Source of the DNA: Candidatus Pacearchaeota archaeon | Lineage (GTDB): Archaea > Nanobdellota > Nanobdellia > Pacearchaeales > GW2011-AR1 | Assembly: GCA_018304025.1 (NCBI GenBank) | Contig: JAGVXA010000005.1 | Coordinates: forward strand, 1-54,462 | DNA: 54,462 nt | Reading direction: 5' to 3' | Shown: piece by piece, positions 28,701 to 38,315 of the stretch | Layout of the letters: each line of letters starts with the position of its first letter | How positions within the stretch are numbered: position 1 is the stretch's first letter | Notes under the pieces: model-generated | Seen by the model: only the letters and a program-made list of their open reading frames with translations | Database searches by the model: none | Told to the model about the DNA's origin: nothing | Program-made: the position numbers and the translations under genes

Positions 28701-28961
28701 ATGGCAAAAATAAAACTATCAGATGTAATCTTTTGGCTGATAATAATCGCAATTGTAGCAATAGCCATTTGGAAATTATTTGGCTCGCCGACAGACACCT
28801 CGTCAATAATTGCTATCGCCTTGTTCGTCGCTGGCTCTGAATTAATAATCTGGAAATACGTTTTTAATCTAGAAAAGAAAACAGCAGTAAGTTTCACAAA
28901 ACTAAAATATGAAATAAATAAAAGGTTTGACACTCTTGAGAATCTAATCAAGCAAAAATAA
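28701..28961 (+). CDS. small two-TM protein, similar to 22643..22903
   Basis: 86 aa, same architecture and C-terminal coil; lies inside the pheS-pheT cluster. Confidence 0.65.
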   Translation: MAKIKLSDVIFWLIIIAIVAIAIWKLFGSPTDTSSIIAIALFVAGSELIIWKYVFNLEKKTAVSFTKLKYEINKRFDTLENLIKQK

Positions 28962-28962
28962 A

Positions 28963-30576
28963 ATGGCAAAAATAAAATTCAACAGAAAAGAATTCGAAAA
29001 AGAAATTAAGCTTACAAAAGAAATAGAAGAAAAAATAACTCTTTTCGGAACATCGCTGGAATCCCTAACTGACGAAGAAATAGAAGTCGAAATTCTCCCT
29101 AACCGCCCGGATCTTCTCTCTCTCCAGGGGTTTATCAAAGCGCTAAAAGCCTTCTTAGGAAAAGAAACAGGATTTGTAAAATACAAAGTTAATAAGCCGG
29201 AAAAAGACTACAGCATAAAAATTGATCCAGCTTTAAAAAATATCCGTCCTTGCACCGCGTGCGCAATTGTAAAAGGCATTGATTTTAACGACGCCAAAAT
29301 CAAAGTGATTATAGACCTTCAGGAAAAACTCCACGCAACAGTCGGAAGAAACAGAAAAAAACTTGCGATTGGAATTTATCCCTTGGAAAAAATCAATCTT
29401 CCAATTAGATTCGAAGCAAGAACTCCAAAAAATATAAAATTCATTCCGTTGGAAGAAACGAGAGAACTTGACGGCATGCAAATTTTGCAAAGAACTTCAA
29501 CAGGAAGAACCTATGCCCATCTGTTGGAAAATCTTGACAAATTTCCTGTATTTGTCGACGCCAAAAACAAAATTCTTTCAATGCCGCCGATTATAAACAG
29601 CGACGAAACAGGAAAAATCACAGAACAAACCAAAGACGTTTTCGTAGAATGCTCTGGCTTTGATTTTGAAACTCTCAAAAAAACTCTTAACATCATCGTA
29701 ACAACTCTCGCAGACATGGGCGGACAAATCTACCAGATGAACCTCGGCAAGATGGCAACCCCAGATTTAACCCCTGAAAAAATGAAAATCTCTCTGGAAA
29801 ACACAAACAAACTTCTGGGATTAGATCTAAAAGAATCTGATATTCAAAAACTTATTCCAAGAATGGGCTGCAATTATTCCGACGGAAAAGTAGAAATTCC
29901 TGCCTGGCGCACAGATGTTCTTCATGAAGTGGACATAATTGAAGACATTGCAATAGCATACGGCTACAACAATTTTATTCCTGAAATCCCAAAAGTCGCG
30001 ACAACCGGCGCAGCAGATATAAAAGAAAAATACAAAACAAAAATAGCAGACCTTCTCGCAGGACTCGGTTTGCTGGAAATTTCTTCTTATCATTTAATCA
30101 AGCCGTCCGAGGAAGAAGACAAGAATCTAATCGAAGTTGTCGATTCTAAAACCGAATACAAATTCCTCCGCCCCTCTCTTCTTCCGTCGTCATTGAGAAC
30201 CCTAGCAGAAAACAAAGACAACGAATACCCACAGAATCTGTTTGAAATCGGAACAGTTTTCTCAAAAAATGCCGAAGCAGAAACCGGAATCAAAGAAACA
30301 GAAAACCTAATCATTTCCCTAACGCCCGGAAATTTCACGCAGATAAAACAAATTCTAAATTATCTCACAAAAAATCTCGAAATAAATTATGAAATAGAAT
30401 CCTCTGTCCACCCAAATCTAATTGAAGGCCGCACAGCGTCTATAAAAATCAACGACAACAAAGTTGGTTATATTGGAGAGCTCCATCCTCAAACATTAAA
30501 AGAATGGAACATCAAGATGCCTTGCTCTGTTTTGGAAATTTCCTTGGAAGAAATTTTTAAGATTTTAGAGAATTAG
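28963..30576 (+). CDS. pheT: phenylalanine--tRNA ligase beta subunit
   Basis: EVEILPNRPDLLSLQGF, VDIIEDIAIAYGYNNF, GYIGELHPQTL. Confidence 0.96.
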   Translation: MAKIKFNRKEFEKEIKLTKEIEEKITLFGTSLESLTDEEIEVEILPNRPDLLSLQGFIKALKAFLGKETGFVKYKVNKPEKDYSIKIDPALKNIRPCTACAIVKGIDFNDAKIKVIIDLQEKLHATVGRNRKKLAIGIYPLEKINLPIRFEARTPKNIKFIPLEETRELDGMQILQRTSTGRTYAHLLENLDKFPVFVDAKNKILSMPPIINSDETGKITEQTKDVFVECSGFDFETLKKTLNIIVTTLADMGGQIYQMNLGKMATPDLTPEKMKISLENTNKLLGLDLKESDIQKLIPRMGCNYSDGKVEIPAWRTDVLHEVDIIEDIAIAYGYNNFIPEIPKVATTGAADIKEKYKTKIADLLAGLGLLEISSYHLIKPSEEEDKNLIEVVDSKTEYKFLRPSLLPSSLRTLAENKDNEYPQNLFEIGTVFSKNAEAETGIKETENLIISLTPGNFTQIKQILNYLTKNLEINYEIESSVHPNLIEGRTASIKINDNKVGYIGELHPQTLKEWNIKMPCSVLEISLEEIFKILEN

Positions 30577-30579
30577 ATT

Positions 30580-32265
30580 TTACATCACTCGCCAGTATGC
30601 TTTAGTTATCGTGCAGTTCCCCAGTAAATTACATTCCTTCGGACAACCCCCTCCGCAGTCTGTTCCAGTTTCATCGCCATCCTTAAAACCGTCAGAACAA
30701 CTAATCGGGAAGGGTGGAACGCAGGGCAATGCCCCAACATATTCGTCGTTAGTCAAGTTAAAAAGATTCCTTCCGCCAGAACAAGCATCACTGTTTAAAA
30801 CCGGATAATAAGCATTGTTCAAATTAATATGATGGGGAGGATTATATTCTTGCCCCATCGGAGTTCGATTAAAACTGTATTTATCAAATTGCGATCCGCC
30901 GACAAAAAAATTGCCGCTACCCTCAAAATAATGAACATCTGTGTCATCTGCAAATCCGGAATTACTAATAATTACAATACTTTTGTTTTGATAATTAATT
31001 TGAGGACTCCAAGTCCATTCTGGATTACTAACGGTCCAAACAATATTGCCTAAATCAATTAGATTATCTCGGGTTTCGTTATCTGACCCAAACATTCCAA
31101 TAATAATGTTCTTGTCAAGTATGATTTCAGAGCCATTATAATTAGTTGCGGTTTTAATTTTTAAACCGCCATTGTATCTGAAATAATCAGTCCATCCAGG
31201 AAGACCCTTATAAAATCCAATAAATGTATTGCGACGTATTGTAATATTCTCTCCCAAACTATCAAGAGAAACAGGAACCATGTTTTGTGTATCATAAACA
31301 AGGTTTCCTTCTAAAGTCATATTGTCATAGCTTCCGTTTATGCAATTGTTTGAATAGTCATCTCTATAATAAGCTATTCCAGCAGTATTGCCGCAATCAT
31401 GAATTATATTATTTTTTATTAAAAAATTATCTATGCAACCTCTTATTGCAATACAAGACTGATGCGCACCGGTTACAGGTATCACGCCGTAAATATGGTT
31501 TCCTTCGATAATAAACAAAAAATTACTGGCGCTGCTGCCTGCCTGTATGCCTGGTCCAGTATGCCCATGAATAGAATTATTTCTAAAAATCATTCCTTCT
31601 CTTATATCTCCTCCGGTATTGATACCCCCGCCAGTATTAAAAATTTCATTATTTTCAAGGACAATATCATAAACAGGCCAAGAGCCTGCAAAATCAGATT
31701 TAACATTTATACCATACATATTTGTGCCAGTTACATTATCTTTCCTGTCTCCTTTTACAAATGAATTATAAACATGAATATGTGACGCACTGTTAAATAA
31801 GACAGATGTTAAGGCGGAGTTAGTGGAGGAATCTACTGTTATTCCATCAAATGAATAGTAAATCCCAAGTCCTTCTGCGTTGATCTCCATAATATCGAAT
31901 ATAGCAGTTAAAGGAGAAATCGCTTTCCAGTTAACCCATTTCCCGTTTCTTTCCGGAGAATTATACGTACTAAATGCACCATAATTCCCGCCAGATAATA
32001 AAAAAGTCATACTATCGTTTGTATGAGTAACGGCATAATTTTGTGCCTGGCTAAGATTAAAATCATTGCCTAAAGAACCATTGTGATTGCCTAAGCCGCT
32101 CGGTGAAACGTAAAATGTAAAAAAACAAGTGTTCGGGCAGGAGCCACCGCAGTCTGTTCCAGTTTCATCGTCATCTTGTGCGCTGTTAAAACAATCTGCC
32201 TTAACATTCCCGGCTAATCCGATCAAAATAAAAATTACAAAAAGAAATATCACCAATTTTTTCAT
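30580..32265 (-). CDS. secreted right-handed beta-helix repeat protein
   Basis: Signal peptide, DDDETGTDCGGSCPNTC and DGDETGTDCGGGCPKEC motifs, C-terminus NCTITKAYWRVM. Confidence 0.85.
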   Translation of the reverse strand: MKKLVIFLFVIFILIGLAGNVKADCFNSAQDDDETGTDCGGSCPNTCFFTFYVSPSGLGNHNGSLGNDFNLSQAQNYAVTHTNDSMTFLLSGGNYGAFSTYNSPERNGKWVNWKAISPLTAIFDIMEINAEGLGIYYSFDGITVDSSTNSALTSVLFNSASHIHVYNSFVKGDRKDNVTGTNMYGINVKSDFAGSWPVYDIVLENNEIFNTGGGINTGGDIREGMIFRNNSIHGHTGPGIQAGSSASNFLFIIEGNHIYGVIPVTGAHQSCIAIRGCIDNFLIKNNIIHDCGNTAGIAYYRDDYSNNCINGSYDNMTLEGNLVYDTQNMVPVSLDSLGENITIRRNTFIGFYKGLPGWTDYFRYNGGLKIKTATNYNGSEIILDKNIIIGMFGSDNETRDNLIDLGNIVWTVSNPEWTWSPQINYQNKSIVIISNSGFADDTDVHYFEGSGNFFVGGSQFDKYSFNRTPMGQEYNPPHHINLNNAYYPVLNSDACSGGRNLFNLTNDEYVGALPCVPPFPISCSDGFKDGDETGTDCGGGCPKECNLLGNCTITKAYWRVM

Positions 32266-32295
32266 CCAATTTAATATTGAAAGATATTATTAAAC

Positions 32296-32589
32296 TTATT
32301 CCTTCAGTTTAAACCCGCAAGATATGCAAAATTTCTGAGTATCATTAACACTCTTCCTGCAAGCCGGACAATGCGTCAGCGGAACAATCATCTTCCCGCC
32401 GCACTCCCCGCAGAATTTTTCATTTTCTCTCCCAATTCTTCCGCAGCCAGAACATTTCGGGGGATAAACTTTCTTTTCAATCACTGTCTTATATCCGACT
32501 TTCCCGCCGGAAACAAGCGCTGAAAACGCATCAAGAATAGAATCACCGTCGTTGTATTCACTTAAATCTCTGCAGCTGTCACCACTCAT
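32296..32589 (-). CDS. zinc-ribbon protein
   Basis: CSGCGRIGRENEKFCGECGG, CPACRKSVNDTQKFCISCG; start placed at MSGDSC. Confidence 0.7.
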   Translation of the reverse strand: MSGDSCRDLSEYNDGDSILDAFSALVSGGKVGYKTVIEKKVYPPKCSGCGRIGRENEKFCGECGGKMIVPLTHCPACRKSVNDTQKFCISCGFKLKE

Positions 32590-32656
32590 GGGCTTATTGA
32601 AAGAAAGGCAGTTTTTAAATTTTTGTCTGGTAAAAACTAGCAAAATCTATTTAATT

Positions 32657-32750
32657 AATTATCATAAACTACTCGGAAATTTTTGTTATCATAAAATATT
32701 CGGAAATTAGCCGAAGGCTAATTTCTCGATTCTATCACACTAATTATCTC
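32657..32750 (-). repeat. dispersed intergenic hairpin element, copy 2
   Basis: TCGGAAATTAGCCGAAGGCTAATTTCTCGA; about 85-bp similarity to copy 1. Confidence 0.9.
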
Positions 32751-32792
32751 CTTAAATCTAAAATTAATTATCCCTCGATTCTATCGCAAGAA

Positions 32793-33275
32793 TTACCCAA
32801 AATAACTTCTTTCTTTCCTAATCGTCTCCCCATTCGGCTTTTTCATCGCAGCAAACAATTTCATAAAATCCGGCTTAGCAGTAATCCACGCCTTGAAAAT
32901 TTCCTTGATAATCTCAACTTCTTTCTTCTCGCTGTAATCAATCTCTCCTTCAAGAGCAATAACATTCAATCCCGCGAACAACCCATAAATTTTCTCAATG
33001 CTTTGTCTCTCTTCAGAACCCATGTTCTTCATGTAAGCAAGATACATCCGGGGCGCATTCATCGGATTCAAAAACATTTCCAAAAAACCCAGCGAATTAA
33101 CAATCTTCTCCATCATCACTTTCCGCACATCCCGGAGTAAAATCTCAGTATCCTTATCAATTTTCTCAATCTCAAAATTCTCATTCAACTCCTTAAACGA
33201 CGGCAATTTATATTTTTCAGCCAAATCAGAATATTCTTTTTTCAAATCTTTAAGTTCCATAGATTCCACTGACAA
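32793..33275 (-). CDS. hypothetical protein (160 aa)
   Basis: Intact helical ORF. Confidence 0.7.
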   Translation of the reverse strand: MSVESMELKDLKKEYSDLAEKYKLPSFKELNENFEIEKIDKDTEILLRDVRKVMMEKIVNSLGFLEMFLNPMNAPRMYLAYMKNMGSEERQSIEKIYGLFAGLNVIALEGEIDYSEKKEVEIIKEIFKAWITAKPDFMKLFAAMKKPNGETIRKERSYFG

Positions 33276-33371
33276 AGGCGGTTTTTATAATTATCTAATA
33301 CAAAATTATTTATTTTTATCGAATCAATAATCTCACAACTTTTAATGAATTATATGGCTCTATAAGAAACC

Positions 33372-34256
33372 TTAATCTACTTTCTCCAACAGCCCATCAA
33401 TAATCCTCATCATCTCCTTCATAAACCTTTCCGCAGAATCCTGCCACTGGTCAATTTCCTTTCCGTCGATATTCGAAATTCCGCCGTATTCAATCGCCTT
33501 GTGCAAATTATAAATTTCTCTCATCGCTTTTACAAAATCCATCTTCAGCATTCCTGCATCAACAAACGTCTCGCTCAGCATGTCCGGAATATGATTCGGA
33601 GAAGGAGGCATTTTCCCGGCAGTCATCAAAGCAGCCTGCGCAGCGTCAACCATCGCCCAGTAAACTCCTTCAATCGCCCCAACCTCTGACATCCTGCTCC
33701 TTGCAATATGCCCTGGAACTCGCTGCAATGCAGAATAAACAGCCTCAGGAGTTGACTTTATCTTTCCCTGCAATAATAATGCCTTGATAGGATTAAAGAA
33801 ACCGCCGTAATCAATCAGCGTCTCGCCGTAGCGGAGAATATTAATGACAACAGGATCCCCGTGCAGTAAGTCATTCCACCACGTCGTCAGTCTGACAGTA
33901 TTAATGTGCAGGGACTGCCCGTATGCCTGCGCAGCAACTAGTTTCCCCAGCTCTTCCCGGTACCACGCAACCAATTCCATATCCCATTCAATCGCAGCGT
34001 CGTCAACAATCAAAATAATATCAATGTCAGATTCTTGATTTGCGCTGTCTTGCGCAGTTGCGTTCGAGCCGAAAAGCACCGACGCCTTCACAAGCCTGTC
34101 AAATTTCTTCTGAACTCTCTCGGCAAAATCCATCGCAATCGTCTTCTCGTCTTTCATCTCGCGATTAAGAATTTTCTTCCCCTCGTCGCCGACTACGACA
34201 GCAGGTCTTTTAGTTTTCTTTTTAGAATTCTTTTTATTAACGGATTTATTCACCAT
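33372..34256 (-). CDS. nucleotidyltransferase-fold protein
   Basis: SVLFGSNATAQDSANQESDIDIILIVDD (GSxxxG...SDxD). Confidence 0.85.
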   Translation of the reverse strand: MVNKSVNKKNSKKKTKRPAVVVGDEGKKILNREMKDEKTIAMDFAERVQKKFDRLVKASVLFGSNATAQDSANQESDIDIILIVDDAAIEWDMELVAWYREELGKLVAAQAYGQSLHINTVRLTTWWNDLLHGDPVVINILRYGETLIDYGGFFNPIKALLLQGKIKSTPEAVYSALQRVPGHIARSRMSEVGAIEGVYWAMVDAAQAALMTAGKMPPSPNHIPDMLSETFVDAGMLKMDFVKAMREIYNLHKAIEYGGISNIDGKEIDQWQDSAERFMKEMMRIIDGLLEKVD

Positions 34257-34433
34257 CTTCTTTTGTGATATAACCAGACAAATATTATTTTTAAATGTTT
34301 ACTAAATTTCCTTTCGTTAAAATTCTCGATATATCAAGATAATTATTTCCCCATCAACACAAACCCTCTTATGTTACCCCTTCCAAGTATATACAACGGA
34401 AACGTTTAAATACCTCCACAAATTAAAAAAATC

Positions 34434-35330
34434 ATGGTAGAACAATCACTAGAAGAGCAAATAGAGCAGGCAGGGGCATTACCTCAGATATACCACCCCA
34501 TAACTCCAAGTCACGACTATAACAGAGAAGAATTCTTATTTCATCAAAACGTCCTAAATGACTTAACAGGCTACAGGGCGAAAATAGACAAAGACCCCAC
34601 TGATTTGAAAGCAAGAGAAAAATTCTCGAAAAAAGTTTTTGGAGATAAAAAATACCACATAGGATTGTCTGACGTTGAAATGAAAGTGCACGCAAAAGCA
34701 GTCCAGGAAGACTCGCTGGAAAAAATGGCCCGTTACGCAGCGCACAATTTTGACGATTTATTCAACAAATTAGAAGATGAATCTCTCCAAGCATACTTAT
34801 TCAGCGTTCCGCTATACAAAACAAAAGACAATAAAGAACACAACGCCTTAGTCGGTCTTATTCAAGAAAATCAAGCTATCGGCGAAATCGCTAAAAACAA
34901 AGACGTAGACAAGATGAGGAAATACTTGCTGGACGCAGTCAAAAAAGACAAATCAATGCCAGATTACGCCAGAGAAATAATCAGTTACCTTTCAAATTCT
35001 GACAGCGTAATCACAAGAGTATTTGCAATGGCTGCAAAAAGCAAGTCCGGCGTGCTGAACATGGCATTAGTCAGAAATGAAGAACTTGATGAAGCTAAAG
35101 TGCGCAGAACAATAACCTACAGCTTGCAAGTCGCAAAAGACGCTTACGAAGACGAAGAAGACGAAGGCGCAAGAGGAGACATCTGGTCAGACAATATCAA
35201 GCCGTACTACACAAAAATTGCAGAAATAGCATACGCAGACGAAAACGTGAAATACGAAAAAGAACACGCACAAATCGACGAGAAAAACAAAAGAGAATCA
35301 GAAAGAAGACAGCTTAGGATGGCTGCTTAA
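34434..35330 (+). CDS. hypothetical protein (298 aa)
   Basis: Intact charged helical ORF. Confidence 0.75.
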   Translation: MVEQSLEEQIEQAGALPQIYHPITPSHDYNREEFLFHQNVLNDLTGYRAKIDKDPTDLKAREKFSKKVFGDKKYHIGLSDVEMKVHAKAVQEDSLEKMARYAAHNFDDLFNKLEDESLQAYLFSVPLYKTKDNKEHNALVGLIQENQAIGEIAKNKDVDKMRKYLLDAVKKDKSMPDYAREIISYLSNSDSVITRVFAMAAKSKSGVLNMALVRNEELDEAKVRRTITYSLQVAKDAYEDEEDEGARGDIWSDNIKPYYTKIAEIAYADENVKYEKEHAQIDEKNKRESERRQLRMAA

Positions 35331-35411
35331 TTCTTCAAAAATAAAAGAAATCTAAATCCTTTATTTAAGGTCTCATAAATTAAGATATCGAATTCAGAAT
35401 AATTATCTCCT

Positions 35412-35458
35412 AAATTCGCAGAGCGAATTTTACAGATAAGACTTTGCGAAACAAAGTC
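35412..35458. terminator. two tandem perfect hairpins between convergent genes
   Basis: AAATTCGC-AGA-GCGAATTT and GACTTTG-CGAAA-CAAAGTC. Confidence 0.45.
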
Positions 35459-35482
35459 CAATTTCCTCGCAACTATTTTTAA

Positions 35483-37300
35483 TTATTCCATCGGCGCGCC
35501 GCTTACTCTGCTCTTCCCGCTCATCTGCCCGCCCAATTCAACAGGCAAAGTACTGAATCCAGCCCCGTACATATTGAAATGCTGCTCAGGCAATGTCTGC
35601 CCTTGCCCCGCCCAGTATCCGCCTGTAGCCCCTGCAGCCTGATTCCAGTAAGGAGCCATTTGCATAGAATAAATCGGCGAGCCAAACGCGCTCATCGTTT
35701 TAGCCAACGGTGAAGTCTGAAAATGCTGATACCATCCAGCTGCCCCTTCAATAATCTTTTTCGCCTTCTTAAAATTCTCGCTCAGTTTCAAAATCTTCTT
35801 CATCGGAACATTTCCCATTCCCATCGGCAGTTCAGTATGCTCCAATCCAAAATTGTCAGACAAGTGAACGTGCTTGACAAACGGCGCAATTTTCTTTGCT
35901 TCAGCGACAACATCCGATTCACTATAACCAGAAGCCCGAATCATGTTAATATGCCCGACATCCCAAGTCGCGCCAATCAGTTTCTCAGCTTGTTTTTTCG
36001 CAGAATCCAAAGACATTCCTTCTTTCTCAACTAATTTTTCAGCAAATTTTTTCCGCGAAGCAATAATCAAATCTCTTATATCCTCAGCCCTGCTCATCCC
36101 CATTCCAGCAGGCGGATTCTCGATGCTCAAGATAGGAGAATGCTCCCCAAATTTTTTGTAAGATTTCAAAGCAACATTTGAAAAAGTCTCAGACGCTTTG
36201 TCGACGGCAAATTCTTTTATCGGCGTAAAAATTTTCGGCGGCGCAATGCTGTCCAAAACCCTTATCCCCCTCTCAACAGCGTTTCCTATCTCAATAACTT
36301 TCGTAGGGTCTTTCCCATATTCGTTAATAATTGGTAAAATTTCTTCTTTCAGTTTGTCGAGCTTTGCCAAGTCCTCAGTGCTGCCAGATTTTTGAACAGC
36401 GCCATAAGCCTCATTAAATAAATTCTTAAATCCGTTGTAAGAATCCCGGACAAAAATATCCCCATAACTTAAATAATCAAATTTATGCTTGGCTTCTTTT
36501 CCCCAAGCCCCCATGTTCTCAAGGTCTTTATCTTTCAAAGTGCCATTAACATAATCCCTGTAATGCTTAAGAAATTTTTCTTTTTCTTCTCCCTCTTCAA
36601 CCTCAACATTTGCAAAAACATCTCTTCCTCTCGAAGCAGAAATATTAACATTCGACAATTCAGTAGACCAGTTTCTTTCATTCAGTTTTTTCAATTCCGT
36701 GTCAACACTCGACACTTCTCCTGTCAAAAAATCTTTTCCAGTCTTAGGCAAAACCCCAAATCTTCCGGTTCTCTCGTCGATAACAGCCAAATTAGAATCA
36801 ATAACTCTTCCGTCGTCTGTTTTAATTCTGCTTCGCGGTTCAGGCAAGCCGTTGCTCGAATGCAAAGTGACAATAACATTTCCGTCGGGCTCCAGCTTTT
36901 GCGCTCTTTCAACAGCACTCCAAATTCTCGTCTCAGCTTGTTCTCTCATCGCAGGATCCCAGTTGCCCTGCTGTCCAATTCCAGTCGGCTCAACCAAAGG
37001 CCCGTGGAAAGTCAAGTCAATTCCAGTCAATTTCTTCAGTCTGTTTATTTCCGTGAAATGCTGTTTCGGAATTGAATCCAAAACCTCTGGCATTGTTCCC
37101 TGTATTTCAAATGTCTTCGCGCCAGTGCCCAATTTTTTAAAAAGATCAGTAATCTGGTTTGCAGTTCTGCCGTCCAAGGTCAATCCAATCGTAGCTGCCG
37201 GCGTTCGATAGCCTTCGTTAAATCCCACAGAAAACTCATTCTGAAAATTCGGATCCAGCCCGTAATCCGCGCCCGCGTAAAAATTCTCATCACCTACCAT
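35483..37300 (-). CDS. TIM-barrel protein (xylose isomerase/AP endonuclease-like)
   Basis: GIDLTFHGPLVEP, ATWDVGHINMIRASG, VKHVHLSDNFGLEHTELPMGMG. Confidence 0.75.
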   Translation of the reverse strand: MVGDENFYAGADYGLDPNFQNEFSVGFNEGYRTPAATIGLTLDGRTANQITDLFKKLGTGAKTFEIQGTMPEVLDSIPKQHFTEINRLKKLTGIDLTFHGPLVEPTGIGQQGNWDPAMREQAETRIWSAVERAQKLEPDGNVIVTLHSSNGLPEPRSRIKTDDGRVIDSNLAVIDERTGRFGVLPKTGKDFLTGEVSSVDTELKKLNERNWSTELSNVNISASRGRDVFANVEVEEGEEKEKFLKHYRDYVNGTLKDKDLENMGAWGKEAKHKFDYLSYGDIFVRDSYNGFKNLFNEAYGAVQKSGSTEDLAKLDKLKEEILPIINEYGKDPTKVIEIGNAVERGIRVLDSIAPPKIFTPIKEFAVDKASETFSNVALKSYKKFGEHSPILSIENPPAGMGMSRAEDIRDLIIASRKKFAEKLVEKEGMSLDSAKKQAEKLIGATWDVGHINMIRASGYSESDVVAEAKKIAPFVKHVHLSDNFGLEHTELPMGMGNVPMKKILKLSENFKKAKKIIEGAAGWYQHFQTSPLAKTMSAFGSPIYSMQMAPYWNQAAGATGGYWAGQGQTLPEQHFNMYGAGFSTLPVELGGQMSGKSRVSGAPME

Positions 37301-37346
37301 GTTATCTAAATGTTTTTTTGATTAATAAATGTAGTGTTTTCATTTG

Positions 37347-37450
37347 TTCTCGGAAATTTCTCTATCGTATCTCTATTATTAGAATATTTATCATAAATTC
37401 TCGGAAATTAGCCGAAGGCTAATTTCTCGATATTGTCACACTAACTATCT
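37347..37450 (-). repeat. dispersed intergenic hairpin element, copy 3
   Basis: TCGGAAATTAGCCGAAGGCTAATTTCTCGATATTGTCACACTAA. Confidence 0.9.
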
Positions 37451-37491
37451 CTTCTCCAAAGATTAATTTTCTTCCCGTCCAATTCCAAAAA

Positions 37492-38034
37492 TTAATACAT
37501 CTCCTTCCTTCTCTTCACCCTCATTTCCCCGCCTTTCTCAATTGATTCATATTTCTTAGTTTCAGGATCTTCTCTCCCTGTTCTCATGTCTTGAAGTCTT
37601 CGAACATCAACTCTTCTTAATCCTCCTTCATCAATTCCCTGCCCTGCAAATCCTTGTTCCATCGTGCCGCCCTCTGCCCCAAGAACCCGCGTCTGCCGTC
37701 TAGCAACTCCGCCCCGCTGCCCCTCTCCGCCGTATCCAGAAGCGTAAGTTCTTCTTTCTTCTGCAGTATTCCCTCGGGCAGCGTCGTATAATTGATTCCC
37801 TCCCAGATTAGTCTTCTCTTTTCGAACCTCGCCAACAGGAACATCAGCAATCGGCGCAATCGTCTGCCCCGAACGCAGAATAGTAGCAACCCTCTCCCCC
37901 CCGCCAGCCTCAACAACCGCGTCATCCGGAACCCCAGAAACATCCTCTTCCAAATCAGACTCTTCAGTCCGAATTTCCTTAATCAATTTAATCTTCGCAG
38001 GCAATTCCCTCACCTTGATCTTTTTCCCCATGAA
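37492..38034 (-). CDS. hypothetical protein (about 180 aa)
   Basis: ORF from MGKKIKVRELPAK; Gly/Arg/Glu-rich. Confidence 0.65.
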   Translation of the reverse strand, partial: FMGKKIKVRELPAKIKLIKEIRTEESDLEEDVSGVPDDAVVEAGGGERVATILRSGQTIAPIADVPVGEVRKEKTNLGGNQLYDAARGNTAEERRTYASGYGGEGQRGGVARRQTRVLGAEGGTMEQGFAGQGIDEGGLRRVDVRRLQDMRTGREDPETKKYESIEKGGEMRVKRRKEMY

Positions 38035-38188
38035 ATACACAAGCAAAGAGAATATTAAAATTTAACGTGGCGCAAAAAATTGCGTAGTAATTTTCTAAAG
38101 AGTTCGTTAAGATTATCTAATTGCCTTATAAAACTCTAAGAAAAATTTATTATTAATTACAAAAATAAAATACATAATTATTATAATT

Positions 38189-38240
38189 ATTCGGAAATTA
38201 ATCGCAGATTAATTTCTCGATTCTATTGCATTAATTATGA
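38189..38240 (-). repeat. dispersed intergenic hairpin element, copy 4
   Basis: TCGGAAATTAATCGCAGATTAATTTCTCGATTCTATTGCATTAATTA. Confidence 0.85.
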
Positions 38241-38315
38241 TCCTTTACAATAATAAAAATCAATTTCTAGAGTTTATCCAAATAATCCTCTCAATTTCTC
38301 ACAAATTCCAAATAT

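Noticed and set aside
36485-37211. Plus-strand ORFs of 196 and 170 aa inside the TIM-barrel gene
   Set aside because: Antisense frames of a long protein-like minus-strand CDS; composition not protein-like.
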